Source of the DNA: Chloroflexota bacterium
GTDB lineage: Bacteria; Chloroflexota; Anaerolineae; Anaerolineales; Anaerolineaceae
NCBI GenBank assembly: GCA_029265085.1
Contig: JAJUJY010000002.1
Location: 1 to 64,000, forward strand
Reading direction: 5' to 3'
Length of the DNA: 64,000 bases
The notes beneath the pieces are model-generated. The model was given only the letters and a program-made list of their open reading frames with translations, did not search any database and had not been told where the DNA came from. How positions within the stretch are numbered: position 1 is the stretch's first letter; each line of letters opens with the position of its first letter. This document shows, piece by piece, positions 49,595 through 58,713 of the stretch. Made by a program: the position numbers and the translations under genes.

Positions 49595-50488
49595 TTCGTT
49601 TAAGAAAAGACCAATTTCGCGGTGATAAGTTTCTCGGTTATTCCAATACGCTTCAGCATGGTCCGCATTGGGTGCTAAATAGAGCCGCCGGTAGCCATTT
49701 GTTTTTGCCGCGAACATCTTTTGGCTGGCCTCCGGTGGAATATAGGTGTCGTTTTGCCCGTGGATGAAAAATACTGGCGTTTGAATGTGCGGGATACCGC
49801 GAATCGGAGAAACCTGGCGAAACCAAAAACCGGCCAGCAGGCGGCAGAACAGGCTGGCGAGGGGCATGAGCGGAAAAGCGGGCAGGTGGTAATCTAGTTT
49901 TAATCGCAGCGATAATTCTTCGCGCAAATCGGCGTAGGGGCAGTCTGGTATGGTAAAGGTAATTCGCGGGTCCAGGGCAGCGTGCATCAAGCAAGTGGCT
50001 GCACCTAATGATTCGCCCATCGTCCCCACAATGCCGTCTTGCCCAATTTGTTGGAAAGCCCAATCAACCACAGCTTTTAGGTCATGCTGCTCATAATACC
50101 CAAAAGTCGTGCTTTTACCACCGCTTTGCCCGTGATAGCGCTGGTCGTAAATGAATACATTAAATCCGCGATCTCGGAATAAGCGCACGTATTTCACCGA
50201 TCCCAACCGGCTGAAGATAAAGCCGTGAACGATGATGGCTGTTTTTTTGGAGCCTTCCAGGGGGAGATAGGTTCCAGCCAGATTGTATCCAAATGGCGAT
50301 TGGATGCGGACTTCCTGCCTTGTCCAGGTAAGATATTCCGATTCAACCAGTTTGCCTTTTTCCACCTCAATCTCATACGTCTTTTGGTAGGGGATGACCC
50401 GCGGAAAAATTGCCTGGGCGCATAAATAAAAACTTCCCGCCAGGAGCAGGATTGCCAGAAAAATTAAAATCCAGATGAGAGCAGGCAT
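49580..50488 (-). CDS. Membrane-anchored alpha/beta hydrolase
   Basis: This 302-residue protein begins with one N-terminal membrane span (about residues 3-25), so the enzyme is tethered, probably on the outside. The hydrolase fold shows TAIIVHGFIFSRLGS, the nucleophile elbow GTMGESLGAATCLM (Ser at about 165), an Asp in INGQNDTYIPP-type FFIHGQNDTYIPPEASQ near 250, and the His in APNADHAEAYWN near 278. These match the BAAT/esterase-like family (YqkD-type). The natural ester or amide is unknown. A 400-nt gap separates it from the divergent transporter operon. Confidence 0.88.
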   Translation of the reverse strand: MPALIWILIFLAILLLAGSFYLCAQAIFPRVIPYQKTYEIEVEKGKLVESEYLTWTRQEVRIQSPFGYNLAGTYLPLEGSKKTAIIVHGFIFSRLGSVKYVRLFRDRGFNVFIYDQRYHGQSGGKSTTFGYYEQHDLKAVVDWAFQQIGQDGIVGTMGESLGAATCLMHAALDPRITFTIPDCPYADLREELSLRLKLDYHLPAFPLMPLASLFCRLLAGFWFRQVSPIRGIPHIQTPVFFIHGQNDTYIPPEASQKMFAAKTNGYRRLYLAPNADHAEAYWNNRETYHREIGLFLNEIGLG

Positions 50489-50780
50489 GGGGATGTTCCA
50501 ATGTAATGAATTTGATAGAGAACCGCTGGGACAATTTTACCGCCATCTCTATAAATTCACAGCTTTCAGCCGATTGAAATTGGAAAAATCTTCCCGTACT
50601 ACTCTGCCCTTGAAAAATTTATCAAGCCCAGTGGAGCCGTGATATAGAAGAAATGTTTTGTTTTAAACGGCAGTAGTACTTTAAGAAATCCACGTTCTTC
50701 TTAATCTTTACGATGGCCTCTAAAAAAGAAGATTGCTAAAAATGAATCAAACCTGTAATTCAAATTAATCAGCATAAAAA
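50489..50780. other. Gene-free stretch upstream of the peptide transporter operon
   Basis: There is no coding sequence that I can support. A near-inverted repeat is present: GTACTACTCTGCC (50596-50608) and GGCAGTAGTAC (50669-50679). Otherwise it is AT-rich intergenic DNA. Confidence 0.4.
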
Positions 50781-50808
50781 TTGACTTTTCCAGGTGAGTC
50801 TCTATAAT
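50781..50808 (+). promoter_or_regulatory. Promoter of the peptide-type ABC importer operon
   Basis: TTGACT (50781-50786) and TATAAT (50803-50808) are spaced by 16 nt, 80 bases before the first permease gene. Confidence 0.65.
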
Positions 50809-50888
50809 TAAAGAGGATTTTTTGGGTAGTGTTTCCCCGCCATTTTTAACCGTAAATACGATTATTAGCCAAACTCCCGGAGAGGACC

Positions 50889-51836
50889 ATGTTTCGATAC
50901 ATCACCCGAAGGGCGCTGGCGCTTTTGCCGGTGTTCTTTTTAATGACGATCATTGTGTTTGTATTGATTCGGTTGGTTCCCGGTGATCCGGTTGATGTTA
51001 TGTATGGAGCGGAAGGGTTAGACGAGGTTCGCAGGGCAGTATTAAGAGAAGATTTGGGACTGGATCAGCCTGTACCTGTTCAATATGTGCTTTGGTTAGG
51101 GCGGGCAATAACCGGCGATCTGGGAATTTCTTACCGCGCCCAAATGCCGGTGATGCAATTGATTTTACAGCGTTTCCCCGCCACAATTTTTTTGTCGTTG
51201 GCTGCTTTATTATTCTCCGTTGTGATTGCCATTCCGCTGGGAATTATTTCTGCGGTGCGGAGAAATACCTGGGCAGACCTCGCGGCAATGGGATTTGCAA
51301 TTTTTGGGATTTCTTTACCGCAGTTCTGGTCCGGAATGATGTTCGTGCTGGTTTTTGCGGTTTGGCTGCGTTGGCTTCCTTCGATTGGCTACGTTTCTCC
51401 AGTAGAAGACCTGGGAGAATTTTTTAAACACTTAATCCTGCCGGCTGTGACGTTAGGATGGTCTCTGGCAGGCACTACCACCCGCCTGACTCGTTCCAGC
51501 CTGTTAGAAGAATTGGGAAAAGATTATATCCGCACAGCCCGTGGAATGGGCTTGAAAGAGTGGCAGGTATTGGCGGGACACGCTCTGCGCAACGCATTTA
51601 TCCCCACGATAACGATGATTGGTTTGCAATTGGCATTTTTAATTGGCGGTGCTGTGGTGGTTGAAGTTGTTTTTGCCTGGCCTGGGATCGGTTTATTGAT
51701 TGTGGATTCCATTTTTGCGCGTGATTACCCGGTGGTTCAGGGGGTGATTCTATTTGTTGCCATCTTGGTGGTGGTAGTGAATTTGTTGGTCGATGTGGTG
51801 TACACTTTGATTGATCCACGGATCCGGTTGGTGTAA
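50889..51836 (+). CDS. Peptide/nickel-type ABC transporter permease (DppB-like)
   Basis: This 315-residue permease has six spans. It opens with MFRYITRRALALLPVFFLMTI and has the LIRLVPGDPVDVMYG periplasmic segment, both typical of DppB/OppB. The EAA loop, DYIRTARGMGLKEWQVLAGHALRNA (about 212-236), contacts the ATPase. It works with the permease and binding protein of the next two genes to import oligopeptides, nickel chelates or related solutes. The start ATG is preceded by GGAGAGG. It is the first gene behind the promoter. The ATPase subunits are not found nearby. Confidence 0.92.
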   Translation: MFRYITRRALALLPVFFLMTIIVFVLIRLVPGDPVDVMYGAEGLDEVRRAVLREDLGLDQPVPVQYVLWLGRAITGDLGISYRAQMPVMQLILQRFPATIFLSLAALLFSVVIAIPLGIISAVRRNTWADLAAMGFAIFGISLPQFWSGMMFVLVFAVWLRWLPSIGYVSPVEDLGEFFKHLILPAVTLGWSLAGTTTRLTRSSLLEELGKDYIRTARGMGLKEWQVLAGHALRNAFIPTITMIGLQLAFLIGGAVVVEVVFAWPGIGLLIVDSIFARDYPVVQGVILFVAILVVVVNLLVDVVYTLIDPRIRLV

Positions 51837-51903
51837 ATGGGTGGAGCAGGGAGGGCTTCCCCTTTGCTGATTATTGTTGGGTAGCATGGGAAGGAGTAGA
51901 GAG

Positions 51904-53520
51904 ATGAACCATACTGTTCGTTGGATCCTGCTGACTGTCCTTGTTGCTGTGGCGCTGCTGGCGGGGGCGTGTGTGCCTGCAGCGAACTCCACGGAAGCCT
52001 CCCTTTCGGCAGATGCAAAAGCATCTGAAGAAGCACTGCCAGCTGCTGAGGCTGGTTCTCAACGCGAAGGGGTGCTTTCTTTCGCAATGAAAGAAGATAT
52101 CACTTCGCTGGATCCTTTAAAGGCGATCCAATACGGTGACATTCGGCTAAATTCTTTGGTGGTGCAGCAGCTGGTAGCTCCGAATCGCGCCGGGCAGTTT
52201 GTTGGGGTGCTGGCTGAAAGTTGGCAGACTTCGGCGGACGGCAAAGAATGGATTTTCAAGCTTCGCCCAGGCGTCAAATTTCACAATGGGATGGCACTAA
52301 CCGCCGATGATGTTAAATGGGTTTTTGACCGGATTCTGGATGAAAATGCTGGGGCGGCAATGCGCTCTACTTTTGTAAAGATTGGTTTACAAGTGGAGGT
52401 GGTTGACCCGCAAACAGTCAAAATGACGATTGAAAGCGGGCAGGGGCCATTCCTTTCGTATCTGGCTCTGTTAAACCGTGCTGCGATTATTCATCGTGAC
52501 AGCTATGATGATGCAGGAAATGTGACTACCATGATTGGAACCGGCCCGTTTATGCTGGAAAGCTATAAACCGGGCGAATCGTACACCTTAAAACGATTTG
52601 AATCGTACTGGAAAACGGGCGAACCTGTTTTGGCTGGTGTCGTACTCCGGGTGATCACGGACCCGGTGGCGCGTTTAAATGCGCTGCGCACGGGTGAAGT
52701 GGATATGGCAGAGGAAATGCCCATCGCGGATGTAAAGGCATTGTTGGAAAATCCGAATCCTGATTACACCGTTCAGGTGTATTACTTTAATTCTGGCGCG
52801 CGCCTTGTTTTAAATCATACCCGCGCTCCCTTTAATGACCTGAACGCGCGCCGGGCGGTGCAATACGCCTTTGACAGGCAGGCTTATAACGAGGCGGTAT
52901 ACTTTGGGCTTGGACAGGTGCATAACCAGCCGTTTGTGCCCAATGATATCTGGTATGTCGATGTGCCTCTGGTCCAGCCAGACCTTGAGAAGGCCAAAGA
53001 ATACTTCAGGGCCAGTGGATTGCCTGAAGGCACGGAAATCATCATGTTGTTGATGCCCAACCAGAAGGATTCTGCGGAAATTATTGATGCAATGCTTTCA
53101 CAGGTGGGATTTAAAGTGAAGTTTGATATTGTGGATTCCGCGGCCTGGAATTCACGCGGGCGAGCGCTGGATTATGATCTGTTGATGGGGACCATGACTG
53201 GAATTTTTGACCCGGACCGGCCGTACGGATATCTGTCGCCTGATAGCAGCGGAAACTGGCTGGTAGGAGGGTACAGCAATCCGGAGATGAGCAAACTGTT
53301 AGGTCAGGGAATCTCTGTGACCGATGTGTCTCAACGCCGGCAGATTTATACCCAGGTGCTTAATTTGGTTCAAGAGGATGTGGCAACAATTTATGTGGTC
53401 GGTTTGCCCTGGGTGGAAGGCTGGCAAAATTATGTCAAAGGCTATCAGCCGGGTAATTCGCCTTTGTTGATGATGATGGATGCCTCCGATGGTTTAAATA
53501 CCACCTGGTTGGATCAGTAA
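51904..53520 (+). CDS. Peptide/nickel-type ABC transporter substrate-binding lipoprotein
   Basis: This protein is 538 residues from the ATG at 51904, which has AAGGAG at 51891-51896. A lipoprotein signal ends in ALLAGAC, with the lipidated Cys at about residue 23. A short Ala/Glu-rich linker leads to an SBP_bac_5 domain. Family signatures are VLAESWQTSADGKEWIFKLRPGVKFHNG and GTGPFMLESYKPGESYTLKRF, plus the LNALRTGEVDMAEE stretch. The pocket residues cannot be assigned, so the ligand is unknown, peptides being the default. Its place between the two permease genes is unusual; this gene is more often first or last. Confidence 0.93.
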   Translation: MNHTVRWILLTVLVAVALLAGACVPAANSTEASLSADAKASEEALPAAEAGSQREGVLSFAMKEDITSLDPLKAIQYGDIRLNSLVVQQLVAPNRAGQFVGVLAESWQTSADGKEWIFKLRPGVKFHNGMALTADDVKWVFDRILDENAGAAMRSTFVKIGLQVEVVDPQTVKMTIESGQGPFLSYLALLNRAAIIHRDSYDDAGNVTTMIGTGPFMLESYKPGESYTLKRFESYWKTGEPVLAGVVLRVITDPVARLNALRTGEVDMAEEMPIADVKALLENPNPDYTVQVYYFNSGARLVLNHTRAPFNDLNARRAVQYAFDRQAYNEAVYFGLGQVHNQPFVPNDIWYVDVPLVQPDLEKAKEYFRASGLPEGTEIIMLLMPNQKDSAEIIDAMLSQVGFKVKFDIVDSAAWNSRGRALDYDLLMGTMTGIFDPDRPYGYLSPDSSGNWLVGGYSNPEMSKLLGQGISVTDVSQRRQIYTQVLNLVQEDVATIYVVGLPWVEGWQNYVKGYQPGNSPLLMMMDASDGLNTTWLDQ

Positions 53521-53577
53521 ATTTTTTCAGATAGGTTGGACTGTTTCATTAACTGGTAAGCAGATCCCTGGAATGAG

Positions 53578-54480
53578 ATGATCCGGATGACAAATCCAAG
53601 CCAAATTGTAATGATTGACCCTGTGCTCTTGCAAACCCGCATGCGCGACCGCTTGTTCTTCCGGCTGCTGCGCAACCGGCTGGCTGTGATTGGTTCAATG
53701 ATTACATTGATTGTCATTTTGATGGCCGTAACTGCACCCTGGATATCTCCATATGATCCGTTGGAAATTAATTTAAGTGCCCGTCTCCAACCGCCCAGCC
53801 AGAATTATTGGTTTGGGACGGACCATCTGGGACGGGATATTTTTTCTCGGGTGGTTCACGGCGCACAAATTTCTTTACAGGTAGGTGTGATCTCGGTTGC
53901 TTTAGGCACAATTTTAGGCCTGGTTGCTGGTGCAGCAGCAGGTTATCTTGGCGGTTCTACGGATACTGTAGTGATGAGCCTGATGGATGCAATTTATGCC
54001 TTCCCGGCCATTTTGCTGGCTTTGGCATTGGTCGCGACATTTGGTCCGGGCCTGGTGACGGTTATGACTGCGATTGCTATCGTGCGCATCCCGGTATTTG
54101 CGCGCACGGTGCGCAGTTCGATTTTGGCCGAGAAAGAAAAAGAATACGTTGAGGCTGCCCGTTGTATTGGCGTGCGTGAAATTTCCATATTGGCACGGCA
54201 TGTTTTTCCTAATATTCTCGCACCGCTGATCGTGGTAACGACAACCTATTTTGCTGCTGCCATTGTTGTTGAAGCTTCATTGAGTTTTTTGGGATTGGGT
54301 GTGCCGCCGCCGGAAGCCAGTTGGGGGGTGATGCTAAGCGATGGACGAAAATTTATGGAAAGCGCGCCGCATGTGGTCATTTTCCCTGGGTTAGCCATCT
54401 CACTTTCCGTGCTTGGTTTTAATTTATTGGGAGACGGCCTGCGCGATGTGTTGGATCCACGGTTAAGAAATATTTCTTAA
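53578..54480 (+). CDS. Peptide/nickel-type ABC transporter permease (DppC-like)
   Basis: This 300-residue permease has the DppC N-terminal extension (RLFFRLLRNRLAVIGSMITLIVILMAVTAPWISPYDPLEIN), the motif FGTDHLGRDIFSRVVHGAQISL, and the EAA loop EYVEAARCIGVREISILARHVFPNI near 190. It forms the pore with the DppB-like protein. ATG codons at 53578 and 53587 are both possible starts, as neither has a strong ribosome binding site. It ends in an 18-base palindrome (54463-54480) over its stop codon. No ATPase gene follows, so energy coupling must come from elsewhere in the genome. Confidence 0.92.
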   Translation: MIRMTNPSQIVMIDPVLLQTRMRDRLFFRLLRNRLAVIGSMITLIVILMAVTAPWISPYDPLEINLSARLQPPSQNYWFGTDHLGRDIFSRVVHGAQISLQVGVISVALGTILGLVAGAAAGYLGGSTDTVVMSLMDAIYAFPAILLALALVATFGPGLVTVMTAIAIVRIPVFARTVRSSILAEKEKEYVEAARCIGVREISILARHVFPNILAPLIVVTTTYFAAAIVVEASLSFLGLGVPPPEASWGVMLSDGRKFMESAPHVVIFPGLAISLSVLGFNLLGDGLRDVLDPRLRNIS

Positions 54481-54682
54481 AAAAGGGCAATCCTTAAGCA
54501 GCGGTAGGGAAGTTTTTCGGTTTTCTTAAAAATGGATGGTTCATCGATTCATGCTGTCTCTCGGTGCAGTTTATTCTATATTTTTGGGCATGTGTCGTAT
54601 GGCTGGATAAAATACATAACTGAAACTGGTAAAATGCGGGTATTCACTTTGTGCAAGTAGTTCTGTGAAATTTCCCCATTGC
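54481..54682. other. Intergenic region without a visible gene
   Basis: About 200 bases separate the transporter operon from the Lrp-type promoter. I see no gene, repeat or clear terminator in it. Confidence 0.35.
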
Positions 54683-54711
54683 TTGAAGTTTCCAGAAAAC
54701 CGACCTATAAT
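54683..54711 (+). promoter_or_regulatory. Promoter of the Lrp-type regulator and ABC-F genes
   Basis: TTGAAG (54683-54688) and TATAAT (54706-54711) are spaced by 17 nt, 43 bases before the start codon at 54754. Confidence 0.6.
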
Positions 54712-54753
54712 TGTGATGTATTCGGAACAGAATCATGCATAAAAAGGAACAGT

Positions 54754-55242
54754 ATGCCCGAACGATCTGCATATGATCCACTGGATTACAATATTATCAA
54801 GCTGCTGAACGAAAATGCGCGAATGTCGGCCTCAGATATTGCCCGAATCTTGGACGTGAATGAGCGCACTGTGCGGAAGCGCATTGACCGGTTGGTGGAA
54901 AATGGGGCTATTCGTTTGACGGCCATTGTGGATCCACAGGCCTTTGGCTATTGGATCTCGGTGGATATCTTTATGCAGATTGATATGGCACGAGAAAAAG
55001 AAATCCTTGAGAGCTTGATGGCGATGGATAATGTGTCTTACCTGGCTTATGGGCAGGGCAATAATGCCATTTCAATTGAAGCTCGTTTCCGTGACAACCA
55101 GGAAATGCAAGACTTCTTACACCGTGATTTGCCAGCCATTGAAGGGGTGAAATTAACCGGTTATGCGCTGGTACCGCTGATCTTGCGAAATATTGACCGC
55201 TGGATGCCGCCTGCGCGAATCTTTGGCGGTGATAAACCCTAA
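54754..55242 (+). CDS. Lrp/AsnC family transcription regulator
   Basis: This protein is 162 residues from the ATG at 54754, with AAAGGA upstream; the open frame 25 codons longer covers the promoter. The N-terminal winged helix is clear: PLDYNIIKLLNENARMSASDIARILDVNERTVRKRIDRLVENGAI. The C-terminal half (about 65-150) is the RAM/AsnC ligand-sensing domain, with VSYLAYGQGNNAISIEARF. It probably binds an amino acid and controls local or distant genes as a dimer or octamer. An ABC-F gene begins 7 nt after its stop, so both share a transcript. Its targets are unknown. Confidence 0.88.
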   Translation: MPERSAYDPLDYNIIKLLNENARMSASDIARILDVNERTVRKRIDRLVENGAIRLTAIVDPQAFGYWISVDIFMQIDMAREKEILESLMAMDNVSYLAYGQGNNAISIEARFRDNQEMQDFLHRDLPAIEGVKLTGYALVPLILRNIDRWMPPARIFGGDKP

Positions 55243-55248
55243 AATCTC

Positions 55249-56925
55249 TTGATTGCCGTAAACCTGGACCGAATTAAATATACCTATGTCTCCCAGCCAG
55301 TCTTTGCCGAGCTGTCTTGGGAGATTCATTCAGACCGTGTGGTGGGGCTGATCGGCCCAAACGGTTGCGGTAAAAGTACCATTATGCGTCTAATCGCCGG
55401 AGAATTAACCCCGGATGATGGTTTCTTGGTGCGCCGCAAAGGGCTGACGATCGGTTACCTTTCTCAAGATGTGCGGTTGCAGCCTGGAAATACCGTTTTG
55501 GGCGAGGTGCTTTCCGCTTCAGTTGAATTGAGCCGCATTGAAACAGAATTAAATGCTTTATCGGAACGGCTGGCGGACCCGGCTGTTTATTCCGATGAAA
55601 AAGCATTGGGTCGTGCTTTATCCCAACAGGAAAAATTAATTGCTGAATTTGAACGCCTGGGCGGGCCGGGCTATGAAAACCGGGTGCGTTCCACGCTGCG
55701 CGGGTTTGGATTTACGGAAGAACAGCTTCACCTGCCGGTTGAAGTCTTAAGCGGCGGACAGCGTAAGCTGGTTGGACTGGCGCGCCTGTTGGTAACCCAG
55801 CCAGACCTGCTCTTGTTGGATGAGCCGGATAACCATCTTGACCTGGAGGGGAAGGCTTTTTTGGAGCGGTTTATCCGCGGATATGAAGGCGCGGTGGTTT
55901 TGGTTTCGCATGACCGTTACCTGCTGGATATGGTTGTGGATGAGATTGCAGAGTTAGAAGACGGCCGCCTGGCGGTTTTTAGTGGAACTTATTCCGAATA
56001 TGCCTTTGAAAAACGTTCCCGGTTGCTGCGCCAGCAGCAGATGTTCCAGGTGCAGCAAAAGGAAATTAACCGGTTGGAGCAGGCAGCCAAACGTCTGCTC
56101 ACCTGGGGCAAAGTATATGACAACCCAAAATTCTCGCGCCGCGGGCAAAATATCCTCAGCCGGATCGAAAAGATGGATAAAATTGACCGTCCGGTTTTGG
56201 AGCGGCGGCGCATGGGCCTGGAACTGGGTGGTTGGGTTGGCAGCCAAAAAGTCCTGGAAATTAAAAATCTGGATAAAGTATTTCCTGCGCCAAGCCATTC
56301 AGGCGCAGAGGATGTCATCCTGTTTGCCGGATTAAATTTGCTGATTCACCGCGGTGAACGGGTTGGGCTGGTTGGTCCCAACGGGGCTGGTAAATCGGTT
56401 TTGTTTCGGGTGATTTTGGGACAGGAAGAGGCCAGCGGCGGCGAGGTGGAGATCGGTCCTTCCGTTGAAATTGGGTATTATGCCCAACAGCACGAGACTC
56501 TTGATCCGCAGCGAACCCTGTTAGATACCGTGCGGAATGCCGGTAATATGAGTGAAGAGCACGCGGTCGCCTTTTTGAATCGTTTTTTGTTTTCTTACCT
56601 ACAGTCACAGGCCAGGGTCGCGACCCTTTCCGGTGGGGAGCGCAGCCGTTTGCAGATGGCTTTACTGATGCTTTCTCGCGCTAATTTCTTGCTGTTGGAT
56701 GAGCCAACCAATCACCTGGATATTGCCTCTGCGGAGGTGTTAGAAAATGCTTTGGAAGATTTTCAGGGAACGGTGCTGGTCATTTCGCACGATCGGTATT
56801 TTTTAGATCGCGTGGTGAACCGGGTTGTGGAATTGGATGCCGGGGACCTGTGTGAATATGCAGGCGGGTATAGCGATTACCAGCTGGCAAAATTGCAACC
56901 TGTTCAGCGCAAAAAGCAGCTCTAA
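55249..56925 (+). CDS. ABC-F family ATPase
   Basis: This 558-residue protein starts with TTG at 55249, the only start near the upstream stop at 55242. Two ABC domains: Walker A GPNGCGKST and GPNGAGKSV, signatures LSGGQRKLVGLARLL and LSGGERSRLQMALLML, Walker B LLLDEPDNHLDL and LLLDEPTNHLDI. The linker (about 245-310) with QQKEINRLEQAAKRLLTWGK is the P-site tRNA interaction motif region. It resembles other soluble ABC-F translation factors. It lacks the leader-terminator found before the other two ABC-F genes here and is instead coupled to the Lrp-type gene. Convergent with the next gene, with one base between stops. Confidence 0.92.
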   Translation: MIAVNLDRIKYTYVSQPVFAELSWEIHSDRVVGLIGPNGCGKSTIMRLIAGELTPDDGFLVRRKGLTIGYLSQDVRLQPGNTVLGEVLSASVELSRIETELNALSERLADPAVYSDEKALGRALSQQEKLIAEFERLGGPGYENRVRSTLRGFGFTEEQLHLPVEVLSGGQRKLVGLARLLVTQPDLLLLDEPDNHLDLEGKAFLERFIRGYEGAVVLVSHDRYLLDMVVDEIAELEDGRLAVFSGTYSEYAFEKRSRLLRQQQMFQVQQKEINRLEQAAKRLLTWGKVYDNPKFSRRGQNILSRIEKMDKIDRPVLERRRMGLELGGWVGSQKVLEIKNLDKVFPAPSHSGAEDVILFAGLNLLIHRGERVGLVGPNGAGKSVLFRVILGQEEASGGEVEIGPSVEIGYYAQQHETLDPQRTLLDTVRNAGNMSEEHAVAFLNRFLFSYLQSQARVATLSGGERSRLQMALLMLSRANFLLLDEPTNHLDIASAEVLENALEDFQGTVLVISHDRYFLDRVVNRVVELDAGDLCEYAGGYSDYQLAKLQPVQRKKQL

Positions 56926-56926
56926 T

Positions 56927-57895
56927 TTATTCTTTTTGCTTGGCCTGATCGGATTCTAGCCGGGCTTTGGTCAGCGAGATTTCCCTGCGAATACTGGCAA
57001 GTTGTTCCGCCACCAGCCCTAAAAAGAAAAAGATTAATCCGGTCACAATGGCAAGCATGGAACCAACACTGACACCACGGCCGGCAGCCATGATCGGGAT
57101 TCCCCATCCCAGGCCAAACAGCACGGCCAATATTGAGATGGGTAAAAAGATATTTAACGGTTTAAACAATAAAGTGATATTGAGGATTTCAAACAAGGTA
57201 TCAACGGCTGTGCGAATGGAAATGGTGCTCTTTCCAGCGATTCTGGTGCGCACCTGGATAGGTATCTCGAGAACCAGATGCCGCTGGCTGACAAAGATTA
57301 AGGTGATCACATCACTAAATGCCATCGTGTCAGGGCAAAGCTGCAAGTAATTCTTCACCAAATCGGTGCGGTAGAGCTTAAAACCGGAATTGAGGTCGTA
57401 AATTGGAACAGGCATCATTATCCGGGCGGTGGTGCGAATGATCGATTTGCCAAGTTCGCGAAACCAGCCGGATGGATTGTGCCCTTTGCGACTGCCGATC
57501 ACCAGGTCTGCATCCTGCTGCTTCATTTCATGCAGCAGCCGGAAAATATCCTCAAAATAATGCTGTCCGTCCGCGTCAATGGTCACTGCGTAGGGGGTTT
57601 CTACGCAGCTTAAGCCGGTTTTTAAGGCGCCCCCATAGCCACGGTTTAATTTGTGATGCAGCACTTTTAAACAGGGTTGGGATTCAAATGTCTGTAAGAC
57701 TTCGCGCGTTTTATCTTTGGAACCATCATTGACCAGAATTAATTGGAAATTGTTTTGCTCGCAAAGCTGCAATAATTCCGGCAAAACCTGCGGTAAAGAA
57801 TCCGCCTCATTATAGGCGGGAATGACGATGGTTAATTCGGCTGCATTTATTTGCCTTGCTTCTGCTTGTTCGCCCATGATTTTCCTGATCTTCAT
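56927..57895 (-). CDS. Glycosyltransferase family 2 (DPM1/GtrB-like) with C-terminal spans
   Basis: This 322-residue protein has an N-terminal GT-A domain: LTIVIPAYNEADSLPQVL, LILVNDGSKDKTREVL with the first metal-binding Asp, and the DADGQH motif (DxD) near residue 95. The LVIGSRKGHNPSGW and GFKLYRTDLVKNYL stretches match dolichyl- or polyprenyl-phosphate mannose/glucose synthases. Two C-terminal membrane spans (about 240-300) anchor it. It likely makes the polyprenyl-phosphate sugar donor that GT39-type membrane enzymes use, such as that at 15-17 kb, though the link is inferred. Its tail-to-tail junction with the ABC-F gene has no terminator. Confidence 0.9.
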   Translation of the reverse strand: MKIRKIMGEQAEARQINAAELTIVIPAYNEADSLPQVLPELLQLCEQNNFQLILVNDGSKDKTREVLQTFESQPCLKVLHHKLNRGYGGALKTGLSCVETPYAVTIDADGQHYFEDIFRLLHEMKQQDADLVIGSRKGHNPSGWFRELGKSIIRTTARIMMPVPIYDLNSGFKLYRTDLVKNYLQLCPDTMAFSDVITLIFVSQRHLVLEIPIQVRTRIAGKSTISIRTAVDTLFEILNITLLFKPLNIFLPISILAVLFGLGWGIPIMAAGRGVSVGSMLAIVTGLIFFFLGLVAEQLASIRREISLTKARLESDQAKQKE

Positions 57896-57945
57896 TTGTT
57901 ATGAATTGATTGGAGTGTATCATACATTCTGATTAATTTTGGGGG

Positions 57946-58608
57946 TTAAGGTTTGCAAACAATGATCCGCCCGGTATAACCAGCAGAAAAACGGTCAATG
58001 GGAATTTCAGCCGCTTGTTGGAGGATCTGTGTCCGGCCAGAAGGATTATTAATAATCACATGGGTGAGCTGGTTATCTTCCAGGACTGCGCCAAGGACGA
58101 CAACCAGATGCCCTCCCTTGCGTGTTACCGGTTTGGGGGTGCCAATTTCATAAGATACGGAGGCAATCACCAAATTTCCAAGGCGGATTTGTGCAACAAT
58201 GTCCTGGAGTGTTGCAGCCTGGGCCTGGGCTTGATAACCAGCCTGTTCAATCAACTGTGCCAGGCTGCGGTGAATCCATCCACGTTCTTCCTGCGCACCC
58301 TCTGGGGTGGTTTGGACCAGGTAACCGTTGATTGCCAAACCAGCCTGAATCCACTCCATCAGCGGCCGCTTTGGACCGCCAAACGCTTCGACGACCATTT
58401 TTACACAGGCAATCCCGCAGGCGCGGTCTGTCCAATAGGCATATTCCTGAGGAGAGGTAGCTCCCGTTTCTGCCCAGCGCGGATCGGTTTCGGCTGGCTG
58501 GTGATCACCGAAAATAGCCTGGGTCAGTTCCGGGCTGGCTACCTGGGCGGTAAACGGCACGATATACGGTACCTGGACGCGTTCGCTATTGGGATAAGGG
58601 CTGTTCAT
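57946..58608 (-). CDS. C39-like cysteine peptidase family protein
   Basis: This 220-residue protein has no signal peptide. The catalytic motif DRACGIACVKMVVEAFG puts Cys at about residue 66. The GGHLVVVLGAVLEDN stretch has the His at about 168, and INNPSGR has the Asn/Asp third residue. This pattern matches the peptidase C39_2-like family, papain-fold proteins that cut after Gly-Gly or are uncharacterised. No ABC transporter or bacteriocin precursor is adjacent, so a leader-peptidase role has no support. It is divergent from ubiX across 105 nt. Confidence 0.8.
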   Translation of the reverse strand: MNSPYPNSERVQVPYIVPFTAQVASPELTQAIFGDHQPAETDPRWAETGATSPQEYAYWTDRACGIACVKMVVEAFGGPKRPLMEWIQAGLAINGYLVQTTPEGAQEERGWIHRSLAQLIEQAGYQAQAQAATLQDIVAQIRLGNLVIASVSYEIGTPKPVTRKGGHLVVVLGAVLEDNQLTHVIINNPSGRTQILQQAAEIPIDRFSAGYTGRIIVCKP

Positions 58609-58713
58609 GCTTGCCTGATTTTACCTTTCCCGGGCAGGTCAGGCAACTGATTCGATCGTTCTCGTTGTAAAATCAAGATAAGAATTACACCGGGGTATGG
58701 AGGAGGTGGGCTG

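Noticed and set aside
57946..58608. C39 peptidase as a bacteriocin leader peptidase
   Set aside because: It has no ABC transporter fusion, membrane spans, adjacent precursor peptide or immunity gene.
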